Below are positions 12,595 to 21,750 of a DNA stretch of 64,000 bases, one piece after another; the stretch's first letter is position 1; every line of letters begins with the position of its first letter. Under the pieces are notes generated by a model. That model ran no database searches and was not told the DNA's origin. It was given only the letters and a program-made list of their open reading frames with translations. Source of the DNA: UBA1067 sp050874585 (GTDB taxonomy: Bacteria > Verrucomicrobiota > Kiritimatiellia > RFP12 > UBA1067); assembly GCA_050874585.1 (NCBI GenBank), contig JBNMKZ010000003.1, positions 1 to 64,000 on the forward strand. The letters are read 5' to 3'. Both the position numbers and the translations under genes were made by a program.

Positions 12595-14169
12595 ATGACG
12601 GTCATTCGCAACGGGACGATTGTCGACGGCACGGGCGCGCCCGCGTTCGTCGGCGATGTGCTGGTCGAGGATGACTTGATTGCGGCGGTCGTTCCCCATG
12701 CGGCGGCTTCTGCGCGATATGAGAACGCCGACCGCGTCATCGATGCAACGGGCTTGCTCGTCACGCCGGGATTCATTGACGCGCATACGCATTCGGATGC
12801 CTATCTTGTGATTGAGCCGGATGCTCCCTCGAAGATTGCCCAGGGGATTACAACGGGAATCAATGGACAGTGCGGGGGATCGGTTGCGCCGCGCTATGGT
12901 GAGGCGCGGCTCTCGTCCGACTGGGCGTCGATTCTTGGTGAGCGGTTGACCTGGCACTCGGTTGCAGAATACCGTGAGGTGCTTGCGAAGGCGCGTCCAG
13001 CCGTCAATACCGTGCAGTTTATTGGCCACAATACGCTCCGCTCGTCCGTTGTCGGGTATGCGGGGCGGTCGTCCACGGCGGACGAATTGAAGCGAATGTC
13101 GTACCTGCTTGAGCAGTCTCTCGACGAGGGCGGATGGGGACTGACGACAGGACTTATCTACCAGCCCGGCAAGTATGCGACGAATGAGGAAGTCGTTTCG
13201 CTGGCGCGAGTTGCTGCGTCTCGCGGCGGATTCTACGCGACGCATATGCGTTCGGAGGGCGACAGGCTGTTGGAATCCATTGATGAAGTCATCGACCTCG
13301 TTCATGCGACGGGCATCCGCGCAGAGATTTCGCACCTGAAGACGAGCGGGCAGGCCAATTGGGGCAAGGTGGATGCCGCGCTTGATAAGATTGAGGGAGC
13401 GATGGCGGCCGGTCTCCTGCTGGGGAGCGACCGCTATCCCTACTGTGCCGCCGGAACGGACCTCGATGTCGTCTTTCCCGACTGGGCGGGCGAAGGCGCG
13501 GCAAAAGCGGAATGCGTCCGTCTCGCCGATCCGATGACGCGTCAGCGACTCATAGATGAAATTGATGCCTCGGGTCGGGACTGGTCTTCCGTCATGATTG
13601 GCGGCACCTGGCACGAGGACACGAAGCCCTACTCGGGCAAGACGGTTGCCGAATCGTTTGCCCCCTTTGGGTCGCCGGGTGCCTTTATTTGCGAAATTCT
13701 TGCGAAGGACCTCTGCCGGACGGGTGCGTTCTTCTTTGGCATGAGCGAGGCGAACCTCGACAAGATTTATGCGCGGCCTTGGATCGTCCCAGGTTCGGAT
13801 GCCTCGCTTCGTGCACCTTGGGGCCCGCTGGGGGCGGATCACCCGCATCCACGCGCCTATGGGACGATGCCGGAGTTCTACCGCCGTGTTCGTGCGCTCG
13901 GCTTTTCGCGGGAGGAGACGATTGCACGCATGACATCGGTTCCGGCGCGGCGCTTTGAGATTCCCCGCCGGGGAACGCTGGAACGCGGCAACTTTGCCGA
14001 TGTGGTCGTCTGGGACGAGAAGTCGTTCGCCTCGCGTGCGACCTACCTGAATCCGCACCAGTTCGCCGCCGGCGTTTCGTGTGTGATGGTCAATGGAGTC
14101 ATACCGTATGAGAATGGCGTTCTGACGGGGGAGCGTGCAGGACGCTTCCTTGAGCGCGAGAGGTGCTAA
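12595..14169 (+). CDS. N-acyl-D-amino-acid deacylase (D-aminoacylase) family amidohydrolase
   Basis: This 524-residue protein has the amidohydrolase layout. A small N-terminal beta-sandwich strand (IRNGTIVDGTGAP) is followed by the metal motif GFIDAHTHSD near residue 60, a metal-ligand histidine in EISHLKTSGQANWG, and a late segment in which HPRAYGTMPEF resembles the D-aminoacylase active site. These enzymes remove acyl groups from N-acyl-D-amino acids, or act on D-amino-acid dipeptides released from cell walls. It starts 10 bases after the UPF0210 stop and probably belongs to the same transcript. Exact substrate is uncertain. Confidence 0.85.
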   Translation: MTVIRNGTIVDGTGAPAFVGDVLVEDDLIAAVVPHAAASARYENADRVIDATGLLVTPGFIDAHTHSDAYLVIEPDAPSKIAQGITTGINGQCGGSVAPRYGEARLSSDWASILGERLTWHSVAEYREVLAKARPAVNTVQFIGHNTLRSSVVGYAGRSSTADELKRMSYLLEQSLDEGGWGLTTGLIYQPGKYATNEEVVSLARVAASRGGFYATHMRSEGDRLLESIDEVIDLVHATGIRAEISHLKTSGQANWGKVDAALDKIEGAMAAGLLLGSDRYPYCAAGTDLDVVFPDWAGEGAAKAECVRLADPMTRQRLIDEIDASGRDWSSVMIGGTWHEDTKPYSGKTVAESFAPFGSPGAFICEILAKDLCRTGAFFFGMSEANLDKIYARPWIVPGSDASLRAPWGPLGADHPHPRAYGTMPEFYRRVRALGFSREETIARMTSVPARRFEIPRRGTLERGNFADVVVWDEKSFASRATYLNPHQFAAGVSCVMVNGVIPYENGVLTGERAGRFLERERC

Positions 14170-14195
14170 CGGCTCGAAAGAAAGGGGAAAAGGAA

Positions 14196-14909
14196 GTGAG
14201 AAGACTGACGGTTGTTGTTCTGGCATTTGCCGCGTCGGCGCTGTGTGCGTGGGCAGATCCGGCGCTGGTCGCGCTGACATTCGATGACGGCACGAAGGGG
14301 AACATCACCGAGGTTGCGCCGCTTCTCAAGAAGTTCGGCCAACCGGCCATGTTCAACATCATCACCGACCGCATCGGTACACCTGGCTATATGACATGGG
14401 ATGATGTACGCGAACTGCATCGGCAGGGGTTTGAAATCGCCTCGCACACGCTGTCGCATCCGAATCTCTTGACGCTCCTGTCAAAGGGCGAGACGAATGA
14501 GGTGCGTCGGCAGATCTACGCGTCGCGGGATGTCATTGCGAAGGAGATCGGCGTTGCGCCGCGCTTTCTGTGCCATCCCTATCTGGCCGCACGGCCATCC
14601 GTGGACGCACTCATTCGCGAGTATGGAATGATTCCCATGTTTGGCATTCGGTTCAATGTTGGGGGCGATGCCATGCGACGTGGAACGCCCGATTCGATTC
14701 TCGATAAGCTTGATCGCCTGTCCAATACGAAGGCGAAGCGGCGCGGGGCGGATCTGCTCTTCCATGGCACGTCCCCGACGAGCGGCGGATGGAATCCCCT
14801 GAAGGGAACCAATGACTTCGAACGGATACTTGAGGAACTCGCCACACGTGAACGGAAGGGCGAGATTCGGGTTGTCCCCTATGCGGAATTTCGCGCACTC
14901 TACAAATAA
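14196..14909 (+). CDS. Secreted polysaccharide deacetylase family protein (CE4)
   Basis: The product has an N-terminal signal peptide (VVVLAFAASALCAWA) followed by a NodB-type deacetylase domain. Its metal-binding motifs are TFDDG and SHTLSH (His-x3-His). Such enzymes remove acetyl groups from cell-wall or capsule sugars outside the membrane. The GTG at 14196 is chosen because a purine-rich GGGGAAAAGGA lies just upstream and it places the signal peptide at the N terminus; an in-frame ATG 11 codons earlier overlaps the preceding gene. The protein, about 237 residues, is a minimal single-domain version. Confidence 0.85.
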   Translation: MRRLTVVVLAFAASALCAWADPALVALTFDDGTKGNITEVAPLLKKFGQPAMFNIITDRIGTPGYMTWDDVRELHRQGFEIASHTLSHPNLLTLLSKGETNEVRRQIYASRDVIAKEIGVAPRFLCHPYLAARPSVDALIREYGMIPMFGIRFNVGGDAMRRGTPDSILDKLDRLSNTKAKRRGADLLFHGTSPTSGGWNPLKGTNDFERILEELATRERKGEIRVVPYAEFRALYK

Positions 14910-14911
14910 AT

Positions 14912-14919
14912 GCTATAAT
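14912..14919 (+). promoter_or_regulatory. Extended -10 promoter of rpe
   Basis: TGCTATAAT ends at 14919, six bases before the ATG at 14926. The promoter overlaps the stop region of the preceding deacetylase gene. The spacing predicts a leaderless rpe transcript. Confidence 0.65.
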
Positions 14920-14925
14920 CTCACC

Positions 14926-15576
14926 ATGCGAATTGAAATATTGCCATCTTTGCTTGCAGCGGACTTCGGACGACTGGCGGACGAAATCCGCCGCGCCGAG
15001 GCTTCGGGGGCCGAGGCCCTTCACCTTGACATCATGGACGCGCACTTCGTGCCGAATCTCTCGTTTGGACCCGATGTGGTGAAGCTTGCCGCGAAGACGG
15101 CGCCTGGTTTCTATCGGAATGTCCACCTCATGATGTCGCGCCCCGACCTCTACCTTGAGAAGTTCGCCGAGGCGGGGGCCCAGACGATTCAGATTCATGT
15201 CGAGGCGGACTGTGATTTGCATGTTGAGTTGCGGCGCATTCGGGAACTGGGATTGAAGGCGGCGATTGCGCTCAATCCTGAGACTGCGGTGGAGACGCTT
15301 GCGCCCTACCTGAAGGAAATTGACGAAGCCCTCGTCATGACGGTTCACCCAGGTTACGGCGGACAGAAGTTCATTGCCGACTGTCTGCCCAAGGTGACAT
15401 GGCTTCGCGAGCGGATGCCTGGTCTTGACATTATGGTTGATGGCGGGGTGAACGCTGAGACGGCCGTTCAAGCGGCGGAGGCGGGGGCGAACCAATTCGT
15501 GGCGGGCAGTTATCTTTTCAAGCAGGCGGACATGAAGGCGGCCGTGGACGACCTTCGTGCGAGGTGTGCACGATGA
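14926..15576 (+). CDS. rpe: Ribulose-phosphate 3-epimerase
   Basis: This 216-residue TIM-barrel enzyme interconverts ribulose 5-phosphate and xylulose 5-phosphate in the pentose phosphate pathway. Conserved segments are ILPSLLAADFGRL, HLDIMDAHFVPNLSFGP with the catalytic aspartate and metal-binding histidine, VHLMM, MTVHPGYGGQKF, and the phosphate-binding VDGGVN and GSYLF blocks. The ATG at 14926 lies six bases after an extended -10, with no ribosome site. The stop codon overlaps the start of coaC. Confidence 0.97.
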   Translation: MRIEILPSLLAADFGRLADEIRRAEASGAEALHLDIMDAHFVPNLSFGPDVVKLAAKTAPGFYRNVHLMMSRPDLYLEKFAEAGAQTIQIHVEADCDLHVELRRIRELGLKAAIALNPETAVETLAPYLKEIDEALVMTVHPGYGGQKFIADCLPKVTWLRERMPGLDIMVDGGVNAETAVQAAEAGANQFVAGSYLFKQADMKAAVDDLRARCAR

Positions 15577-16097
15577 GCCGCACGGTTCTGCTGGGTGTGA
15601 CGGGGTCGATTGCTGCCTACAAGGCGGTTGAACTTGTGCGCCTTCTCGTGAAGAATGGGGATGATGTCCATGTCATCATGACACCAGCGGCCTGTGAGTT
15701 CGTGCGACCGTTGACCTTCCAGACGCTGTCGCGCAATCCCGTCGAAATTGACCAGTTTGCCGCGCCAGCGCACTGGAAGCCCGAGCACATTTCCCTGGCG
15801 GAGGGCGCCGACCTCGTGATTGTTGCGCCCGCGACGGCCAATACGCTTGCAAAAATGCGCTATGGGTTGGCGGACAACCTGCTGACGGCGACACTCCTTG
15901 CGACGCGTGCGCCGATTGTCGTTGCGCCCGCGATGAACACGGGCATGTGGGAGAATGCGGTCACGCAGGAGAACATCGCCGCCCTGAAGGCTCGAGGTGT
16001 CCGCGTCATTGAGCCAGATGACGGGGATCTCGCCTGTGGCGTAAAGGGCAAGGGCCGCATGATGTCCCCCGAGTCGATTCTTGAGGCGGTTCGATGA
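15573..16097 (+). CDS. coaC: Phosphopantothenoylcysteine decarboxylase (stand-alone CoaC)
   Basis: This 174-residue flavoprotein decarboxylates phosphopantothenoylcysteine in coenzyme A synthesis. It has the N-terminal GVTGSIAAYKA flavin-binding motif, the PATANT motif, the PAMNTGMW substrate clamp and the LACGVKGKGRM segment with the reactive cysteine. Most bacteria fuse this to the CoaB ligase domain. Here the protein ends after the CoaC half, so CoaB must be encoded elsewhere or the protein is a family member of different specificity. It overlaps rpe by ATGA, indicating translational coupling. Confidence 0.88.
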   Translation: MSRTVLLGVTGSIAAYKAVELVRLLVKNGDDVHVIMTPAACEFVRPLTFQTLSRNPVEIDQFAAPAHWKPEHISLAEGADLVIVAPATANTLAKMRYGLADNLLTATLLATRAPIVVAPAMNTGMWENAVTQENIAALKARGVRVIEPDDGDLACGVKGKGRMMSPESILEAVR

Positions 16098-16798
16098 AGG
16101 CGGTCGTCGTCATCCCGACCTACGACGAAAGGGAGAATGTGCGGCCGATGGCGGAGGCCGTCCTCGCGCAGTCTCCCGAGATTGAACTTCTCTTCGTGGA
16201 CGACAATTCGCCGGATGGGACGGGGGATGTCATCGAGGAAATCAGGAGGACGAATCCCCGTGTCCACTGCCTGCACCGAAAGGCAAAGGAGGGCCTCGGA
16301 CGCGCTTACATTGCAGGATTCCAGAAGGCCATGGAACTTGGGGCGGAACGTATCGTCCAGATGGACTGCGACTTCAGTCACAATCCGAGCGATGTGCCGC
16401 GCCTGCTGGCCGAGGATTCTGACCTTGTCATCGGCTCGCGCTATGTGGCGGGTGGCGGCACCCCGGGATGGCCGCTTTCGCGGCGGCTGATTTCCCGTGC
16501 GGGAGGCGTGTTTATTCGTGTGGTGACGGGAATGCCCCTGCGCGATCCGACGGGGGGCTTCAAGTGCTGGAAGGTCGCGGCACTTCGTAAAATCGACTTC
16601 GCGACAGTTGAAAGCGCCGGGTATTCCTTCCAGTTGGAGATGAACCACCGCACATGGAAGGCGGGGGGCTCAATTCGTGAAATTCCGATAACCTTCACCA
16701 ATCGGGAGCACGGCTACTCGAAGATTACCGCTGGCATTGCCACGGAGTCGATTCGCATTGCGTTGCGACTGAGATTTGTCAAACGGAAATCGGCTTGA
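16094..16798 (+). CDS. Dolichol-phosphate mannosyltransferase-like GT2 glycosyltransferase
   Basis: The 234-residue protein is a polyprenol monophosphomannose synthase-type GT2 enzyme with no membrane domain. The nucleotide-binding VVVIPTYDERENV and LFVDDNSPDGTGDV motifs, the QMDCDFSHNP metal-binding acidic motif, and GSRYVAGGG and SRAGG are all typical of the DPM1 subgroup. It would transfer mannose or glucose from a nucleotide sugar to a polyprenyl phosphate at the inner membrane. It overlaps coaC by four bases. The distant manC gene could supply GDP-mannose, which is inference. Confidence 0.9.
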   Translation: MKAVVVIPTYDERENVRPMAEAVLAQSPEIELLFVDDNSPDGTGDVIEEIRRTNPRVHCLHRKAKEGLGRAYIAGFQKAMELGAERIVQMDCDFSHNPSDVPRLLAEDSDLVIGSRYVAGGGTPGWPLSRRLISRAGGVFIRVVTGMPLRDPTGGFKCWKVAALRKIDFATVESAGYSFQLEMNHRTWKAGGSIREIPITFTNREHGYSKITAGIATESIRIALRLRFVKRKSA

Positions 16799-16820
16799 GC
16801 CGAACAGGAGGAGACTGACG

Positions 16821-18083
16821 ATGAAAAAAAGACTCGACTACAAGTGGACGGCACTCATCCTTCTTTGGGTGGCGTTCTTCCTGCAGCAGGGAACGCGGCA
16901 GCTTTTCGGGCCATCCGTTCCGGCGATTTGCGCTTCCTTTGGCGTGGACAAGGTCGCCATCGGCATTGTGGGGACGGTCTTCGCGATGATGTACGGCATT
17001 TGCGTTCCCTTTGCGGGGCTGACGGCCGATCTCTTCAATCGCAAGTGGATGGTGACAATTGGCGTGGCCATCTTTTGCTTTGGCATTTTCGCATCTGGGT
17101 TTGTGGCCTCCGTCGGACTGCTCGTCGTGACCTACGGTGTCCTCAACGGCCTTGGGCAGACGTTCTACTATCCGTCGGCCAGTTCGCTCGTCTCGCAGTT
17201 GCATCGGGAATCGCGGGCAACGGCGATGTCGATTCTTCAGCTCGGGCTTTACATTGGTATCGTTGGATGCGGTGGGCTTGCCGGGTATCTGGCGGGTAAG
17301 GGCGGTGAGAGCTGGCGGCTGCCGTTCTGGATTCTGGGCGGACTCGGTCTCGTGTGGGCGGGCGTGCTTGCATTCTTCTTGCGCAATACGAAGCCGGTCG
17401 TGACGAAGGAGGCGGATGCAGACCACTCGTCCGATGAGAAGCCGCGCATTCGCGAGGCCTGCGCGGCAGTTTTGGCGAACCCGACGGCCCTCTGCGTCAC
17501 CTTGGGACTTGCCATGATGATTTATGTCGACATCGGCTTCAAGAACTGGATGCCGTCCCATCTTCAGCAGACCTTCCTCGATTCGTGCCCATTCCTCGGC
17601 CAGTGGGCCGGACTTCACGCCGTCCTCTGGCACTACCTCGGGGCCGTTGTCGGCATCCTTGCGGGCAGTCGCTTCGGCGACCGCGTGGTTGCACGCCATC
17701 CGGGCGTTCGCCTTGAACTGGGCGTGGCGGGGCTTGCCCTGGCGATACCGTTCATCATCTGGATGTCGATGACCACGTCGTTCGTGCTCTGTTGCGTGGC
17801 CATGCTTGGCTTTGGCCTGTTTCGCGGTATCTACGATTCGAATTTCATGGCCTCCTTCTTCGATGTTGTCAACCCGCGCTACCATGCGTCGGGCGTGGGC
17901 ATCATGATGTGCATTGCCTTTCTCTTCGGCTCTCTCTCATCCACGGTTCTGCCTCTGATTGCCAAGGCGTTCGACGGCAACATGGCCTACTCGATGTCGT
18001 CGCTTGCACTCTTCTACTTGGTGGGCGCGGCGATTATCCTGGTTGCGCGCATCGCCTTTCTCAAGCGGGATCGAATTGCGTAA
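16821..18083 (+). CDS. Major facilitator superfamily transporter
   Basis: This 420-residue integral membrane protein shows about 12 hydrophobic segments in two halves. It carries the MFS loop motif in the 2-3 loop (GLTADLFNRKW) and a charged central loop (KEADADHSSDEKPRIREA). It looks like an anion:cation symporter or sugar-phosphate-type MFS member, but the substrate cannot be read from sequence. The start is at the ATG preceded by AGGAGGAG. Spacing to rsmI is short, so the two may be co-transcribed. Confidence 0.85.
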   Translation: MKKRLDYKWTALILLWVAFFLQQGTRQLFGPSVPAICASFGVDKVAIGIVGTVFAMMYGICVPFAGLTADLFNRKWMVTIGVAIFCFGIFASGFVASVGLLVVTYGVLNGLGQTFYYPSASSLVSQLHRESRATAMSILQLGLYIGIVGCGGLAGYLAGKGGESWRLPFWILGGLGLVWAGVLAFFLRNTKPVVTKEADADHSSDEKPRIREACAAVLANPTALCVTLGLAMMIYVDIGFKNWMPSHLQQTFLDSCPFLGQWAGLHAVLWHYLGAVVGILAGSRFGDRVVARHPGVRLELGVAGLALAIPFIIWMSMTTSFVLCCVAMLGFGLFRGIYDSNFMASFFDVVNPRYHASGVGIMMCIAFLFGSLSSTVLPLIAKAFDGNMAYSMSSLALFYLVGAAIILVARIAFLKRDRIA

Positions 18084-18098
18084 GGAAGGAATGGTTCG

Positions 18099-18833
18099 AT
18101 GCTTCATGTGATTGCAACGCCTATTGGGAATCTCGGGGATCTCTCCCCGCGTGGGCTGGAGGCCTTTAAGTCTGCGACGCTCATCGCCTGCGAGGACACG
18201 CGGCGGACATGGCAGCTCCTGACGCATTTCGGTGTGCCGCGTCCGGAGATGATTTCGTATCGGCAGGGTAACGAGGAGCGCATCACCGAGAAGATTGTCG
18301 CGGCCGTCCGCGCCGGTCTGGAGGTTGCCCTGTGTTCGGATGGTGGTTATCCCGGCATTTCCGACCCCGGCTACCGGTTGATTCGTACCTGCGCGAAGGA
18401 GGGTGTTCCCTATGAGGTGATTCCGGGCGCGAGCGCGGTGAACGTCGCGCTCCTGATGAGCGGACTTTCGACGAGTTCCTTCACCTTTCGGGGATTTCCG
18501 CCGCGTGGGCCCGGAGCCCTTCGAAACTGGTTTGCCGAAGACCGGGATCGGGAGCATACGCTCATTTGCTACGAGTCGCCATTCCGCATCGCGGCCACGC
18601 TGGAGGCGGCATTGGATGCGCTTGGCGACCGCGAGGCCGCCGTCTGCATCGAACTGACGAAGCTGCACGAACGCGTTTCGCGTGGCTATCTCTCCGACCT
18701 CGTCAGGAAATATGCGAATGCGAAGGTCAAGGGTGAGGTCGCCCTTGTCATCGCCGGCAATAACCCGAAATTCTGCCGCGCCTCAACCGATGCGGCGGCA
18801 GACCACGCTCAGGATTCAACAAATAAGGACTAA
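18099..18833 (+). CDS. rsmI: 16S rRNA (cytidine1402-2'-O)-methyltransferase
   Basis: The 244-residue protein belongs to the tetrapyrrole-methylase fold family and methylates the 2'-O of C1402 in 16S rRNA using SAM. Diagnostic blocks are VIATPIGNLGDLSPRGLE, ACEDTRRT, SDGGYPGISDPG, PGASAVNVALLMSG, FRGFPPR and YESPFRI. A Shine-Dalgarno sequence, AAGGAA, precedes the ATG. The length is slightly shorter than E. coli RsmI, lacking most of the C-terminal extension. Confidence 0.95.
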   Translation: MLHVIATPIGNLGDLSPRGLEAFKSATLIACEDTRRTWQLLTHFGVPRPEMISYRQGNEERITEKIVAAVRAGLEVALCSDGGYPGISDPGYRLIRTCAKEGVPYEVIPGASAVNVALLMSGLSTSSFTFRGFPPRGPGALRNWFAEDRDREHTLICYESPFRIAATLEAALDALGDREAAVCIELTKLHERVSRGYLSDLVRKYANAKVKGEVALVIAGNNPKFCRASTDAAADHAQDSTNKD

Positions 18834-18837
18834 CGAA

Positions 18838-19854
18838 ATGATGGGAGTACTCGCCATGATCGTCTACATCGGCTGCTATACGGACGCAACGCATACGAAC
18901 GGCCTCCATGCCGTTGAGCTGGATGCCCAGACGGGGGAAATGCGAATTGTTGCGTCCTACCCCGTGAAGCAGGCTATCTACCAGGCCCTTTCACCGGACG
19001 GGCGCATCCTCTATTCCTGTGCGGATGGTGGACTCGCCTCCTTTGAGGTGGAGGGTTCGAAGCTCGTCAAGATTGGTGAGGTCGGTGTCGGCGGTACGCC
19101 CTGCCATGTCTCGGTGATGCCGGACGGCAAGCAGGTGAACTGGGCGGATTATTCGGGTGGACGGGCTGGGTCCGTTCCCGCGGTGAACGGTACATTCGGG
19201 CGCGTCGTCACCTACCAGCACAAGGGACAGGGGCCGAATCTGCCGCGTCAGGATGCCGCGCATTGTCACCAGACTGTCCCCACGCCGGATGGCAAGAGCT
19301 TCTGTGTTGTCGATCTTGGTTTGGACGAGGTCGTCACCTATCCGAGCGGAACTGTCTTTGGGACGCTTCCCAAGGGGGCGGGACCGCGGCACTTGCTTTT
19401 CCACCCGAATGGGGGACTCGCCTTTTTGCTCTTTGAACTCGGCAATCGGCTCGGCACCTACCGCTGGAGTCCCGAGGGCGGCTTCGCGGCACTCGATGCC
19501 GCGCCAACGCTGCCGGTGGCGGATACGGGCCGGGGCTACAACGGCGACCTCGCGGCGGCCGTGCGCCTTTCGCCAGACGGCCGTCGGGTTGTCATTTCAA
19601 ACCGTGGTGAGAATTCGCTGGTTGCATACGATTACGAGATGGCGACGGGGAAACTGACCCTGAAGGCGCGCTCGTTGCTTCCCGGCAGTTGGCCACGCGA
19701 CTTCCTGTTTGTCTCCGAGACGCTGGCCCTCGTCACCATGGAGCGTTCGGACGAGGTTCATGCGCTCCGATATGACGCGGAAAGCGGCAAATTTACCGTC
19801 CTTTCGACTCTGCGGGGACTCTTCCGTCCGGTGGCCGCGACGAAATTGCCTTGA
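18838..19854 (+). CDS. 6-phosphogluconolactonase-type beta-propeller lactonase
   Basis: This 338-residue protein is a seven-bladed beta-propeller of the YbhE/cycloisomerase-2 lactonase family. Blade signatures such as VYIGCYTDATHTNGLHAVELDAQTG, ALSPDGRILYSC, HCHQTVPTPDGKSFCVVDLG and VRLSPDGRRVVISNRGENS are clear. It probably hydrolyses 6-phosphogluconolactone or a related sugar lactone in the cytoplasm. Two starts are possible: the ATG at 18838 with AAGGA upstream, or the ATG at 18856 preceded by GGGAG, which would begin directly with the first propeller strand. Confidence 0.85.
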   Translation: MMGVLAMIVYIGCYTDATHTNGLHAVELDAQTGEMRIVASYPVKQAIYQALSPDGRILYSCADGGLASFEVEGSKLVKIGEVGVGGTPCHVSVMPDGKQVNWADYSGGRAGSVPAVNGTFGRVVTYQHKGQGPNLPRQDAAHCHQTVPTPDGKSFCVVDLGLDEVVTYPSGTVFGTLPKGAGPRHLLFHPNGGLAFLLFELGNRLGTYRWSPEGGFAALDAAPTLPVADTGRGYNGDLAAAVRLSPDGRRVVISNRGENSLVAYDYEMATGKLTLKARSLLPGSWPRDFLFVSETLALVTMERSDEVHALRYDAESGKFTVLSTLRGLFRPVAATKLP

Positions 19855-19878
19855 TGGGCTTGTGGGGGGACTGAATTG

Positions 19879-20970
19879 ATGAAAACGGCACGAATTGTCT
19901 TTTTGGACTACTTGCGTGTCATCGCCTGCTTCATGGTGATGGTGATTCACGCAACCGAGCCGTATTATCTGAATGCGGACGGCCTGTTCGTCGCGAATCG
20001 AACGGATGCCCTGTGGGTGACGTTCGTCGAGTGCCTGTGCCGCATTTGCGTCCCCCTCTTCGTCATCGCGTCCAGTTACCTCCTTTTCCCAGTCAAGGGC
20101 GAAACGGGGGCGTTCTTCCGGCGGCGGCTCTCGCGGGTTCTTGTGCCGTTTGTCGTCTGGTCGCTTGTTTATGTCGCCTGTTTGGACGGGGACTGGGGGC
20201 GGCTTCTGTTCAACTTCCCCGATGCGGGCGGACATCTCTGGTTCGTTCCGATGCTCCTCGGACTGTACCTGCTCATGCCTCTCCTCTCCCCTTGGGCGGA
20301 GCGTGTCGGGCGCAAGGAACTGCGCGGGTGGATTTTCCTCTGGCTCCTGACGACGCTCTTCCCCTACTTTCGGCATATCTGGGCCTTTTTCTTTGGCGAG
20401 CCAGCGTTCGGCAGCGTTCCGTACCTGTGGGGGGAGTGCCCCTGGAATGAGTTCGGGGCATTTCACTATGTGAGTGGCTTTGTTGGTTATCTGCTGATAG
20501 GCCTCTGGTTTCGGCGGTTTGCCGCCACGCCCGACATTCGCCAAACGGTGCGCGTGGCCCTGCCGCTCTGGATTGTCGGGGTGGTGCTGATGGGCGGACT
20601 CTTCTTCGGGCGCATGAGCCGTGCATTTCCATGGACGGCACCGTACGCGGCGGCGGTGGATCTTGAGATGGGCATTGAGTACTGCTCGCTTGGAGTCGCG
20701 TTGGCAGTCATCGGTGCTTTCATGTTCTTACGGCACATTCGGTGGGAAGGCGCATTCTATGCGCGGGTCGTTCGTCCGCTGGCGGAGGCGAGTTATGGCA
20801 TGTACCTTGTCCATCTGCTCGTGCTCGTGTTTATTTCCGAGGCACTCAAGCCGATTCTCTCGACGCCGCTCTGTATCTTGGCCACGGCCGTCGGTACATT
20901 CGCGGCTTCGGCCCTCATCACGCTTGTCATCCGTCGGATTCCCAAGGCCGGTTCCTGGATCTGTGGCTGA
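19879..20970 (+). CDS. Acyltransferase 3 family membrane protein
   Basis: This 363-residue polytopic membrane protein has about ten hydrophobic segments. It opens with the family signature IVFLDYLRVIACFMVMVIH, in which the first-helix Arg and the membrane-embedded His are conserved. Later it has SRVLVPFVVWSL and a final-helix motif SYGMYLVHLLVL. Members O-acetylate surface polysaccharides or lipids. The start is the ATG after GGGGGGA. Downstream is a long gene-free region, so the transcript probably ends soon after 20970. Confidence 0.88.
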   Translation: MKTARIVFLDYLRVIACFMVMVIHATEPYYLNADGLFVANRTDALWVTFVECLCRICVPLFVIASSYLLFPVKGETGAFFRRRLSRVLVPFVVWSLVYVACLDGDWGRLLFNFPDAGGHLWFVPMLLGLYLLMPLLSPWAERVGRKELRGWIFLWLLTTLFPYFRHIWAFFFGEPAFGSVPYLWGECPWNEFGAFHYVSGFVGYLLIGLWFRRFAATPDIRQTVRVALPLWIVGVVLMGGLFFGRMSRAFPWTAPYAAAVDLEMGIEYCSLGVALAVIGAFMFLRHIRWEGAFYARVVRPLAEASYGMYLVHLLVLVFISEALKPILSTPLCILATAVGTFAASALITLVIRRIPKAGSWICG

Positions 20971-21217
20971 GAACCGCCGCGCTTTTGGTTGCGCAACTCT
21001 TGCGGAGGCGTTTGGAACGGATTCTTACGACGAATAAGTCCTCACTCAGAGGCGCGGCATCTCTAGTGAGTGGGGCCGAACCATCCCATGAAGCGCAATA
21101 AGGTCCTGTCTTGATTGCGTGTGATTCCGCCCTTGATTTGGACCGATTCTGCTCTTGAAGAAGGGTAATCCCTGTCATCAACAAGGGTCGGGCATCTCAT
21201 GTAGAAGGGTTCGGGAT

Positions 21218-21329
21218 CTCATGATAAGCGGAAACCACCACGCTGGTTTGTGAAAAGTAGCGTGGTGGTTTCTCTAAAGTAGCACGGTACTTTGTTGAAA
21301 GTAGCGTGCTACTTTCCGCTTCTCATGAG
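21218..21329. repeat. Cloverleaf-like nested palindrome in the 20971-21750 intergenic region
   Basis: An outer stem of about 17 bp with one mismatch (CTCATGATAAGCGGAAA, 21218-21234, with TTTCCGCTTCTCATGAG, 21313-21329) encloses three hairpins. Hairpin 1 pairs AAACCACCACGCT (21232-21244) with AGCGTGGTGGTTT (21259-21271). Hairpin 2 is AAAGTAGCACGGTACTTT (21276-21293). Hairpin 3 is AAAGTAGCGTGCTACTTT (21298-21315). Outside it, AAGGGTCGGGCATCTCATG-like direct repeats on the left and CATCTCAGCCCTT repeats on the right extend the symmetry. No gene is supported between 20971 and 21750. Confidence 0.75.
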
Positions 21330-21619
21330 CATCTCAGCCCTTAGTTGAGTATATCTCAGCCCTTGATCCTGCCTTGGTCGGCCCTTGATTAAGAGAGGGA
21401 TTGACCTCATTTATGAGCAGGACTTGCTCGTCTGATGCGCAGGAGCGCGTCAGATCCTGCGGACGTCCGCCGCGCTCCTGCCTGAGGGCGGTCTGTCCCT
21501 TCCTCTCGGGTGAGTGGATGCGCACGAAGTGCACCGCACTAGCGTCCGTCTGCGACGGCGGACTGCGTCCGGGGGATATTCGAGTGAGTGGCTTGTGGGC
21601 CTGTTGTTGGCCTTGTCCC

Positions 21620-21639
21620 TCCTCTCGGGCGAGCCGCCG
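21620..21639 (+). repeat. Dispersed 20-mer, copy 2
   Basis: This is identical over 20 bases to 10868-10887. A partial copy (TCCTCTCGGG) is at 21501-21510. All copies lie on the plus strand in gene-free DNA upstream of an extended -10 promoter. Confidence 0.55.
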
Positions 21640-21735
21640 TATGTGATGCTGTGTCTCCGGCTGCGCAGGCTTTCGCCAGCCAAGGGAAAATTGGGAACCC
21701 CCAACCACAAGGAACGGTGACCTTCGCGCAATCTA

Positions 21736-21744
21736 TGGTATAAT
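21736..21744 (+). promoter_or_regulatory. Extended -10 promoter of manC
   Basis: TGGTATAAT ends at 21744 and the ATG at 21751 follows after six bases. An in-frame ATG at 21745 directly abuts the -10 and would lie upstream of any transcription start, so this promoter decides the translational start. It predicts a leaderless message. Confidence 0.7.
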
Positions 21745-21750
21745 ATGGGC

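Noticed and set aside
21745..21747. ATG two codons upstream as the manC start
   Set aside because: It directly follows the -10 hexamer and would not be in the transcript.
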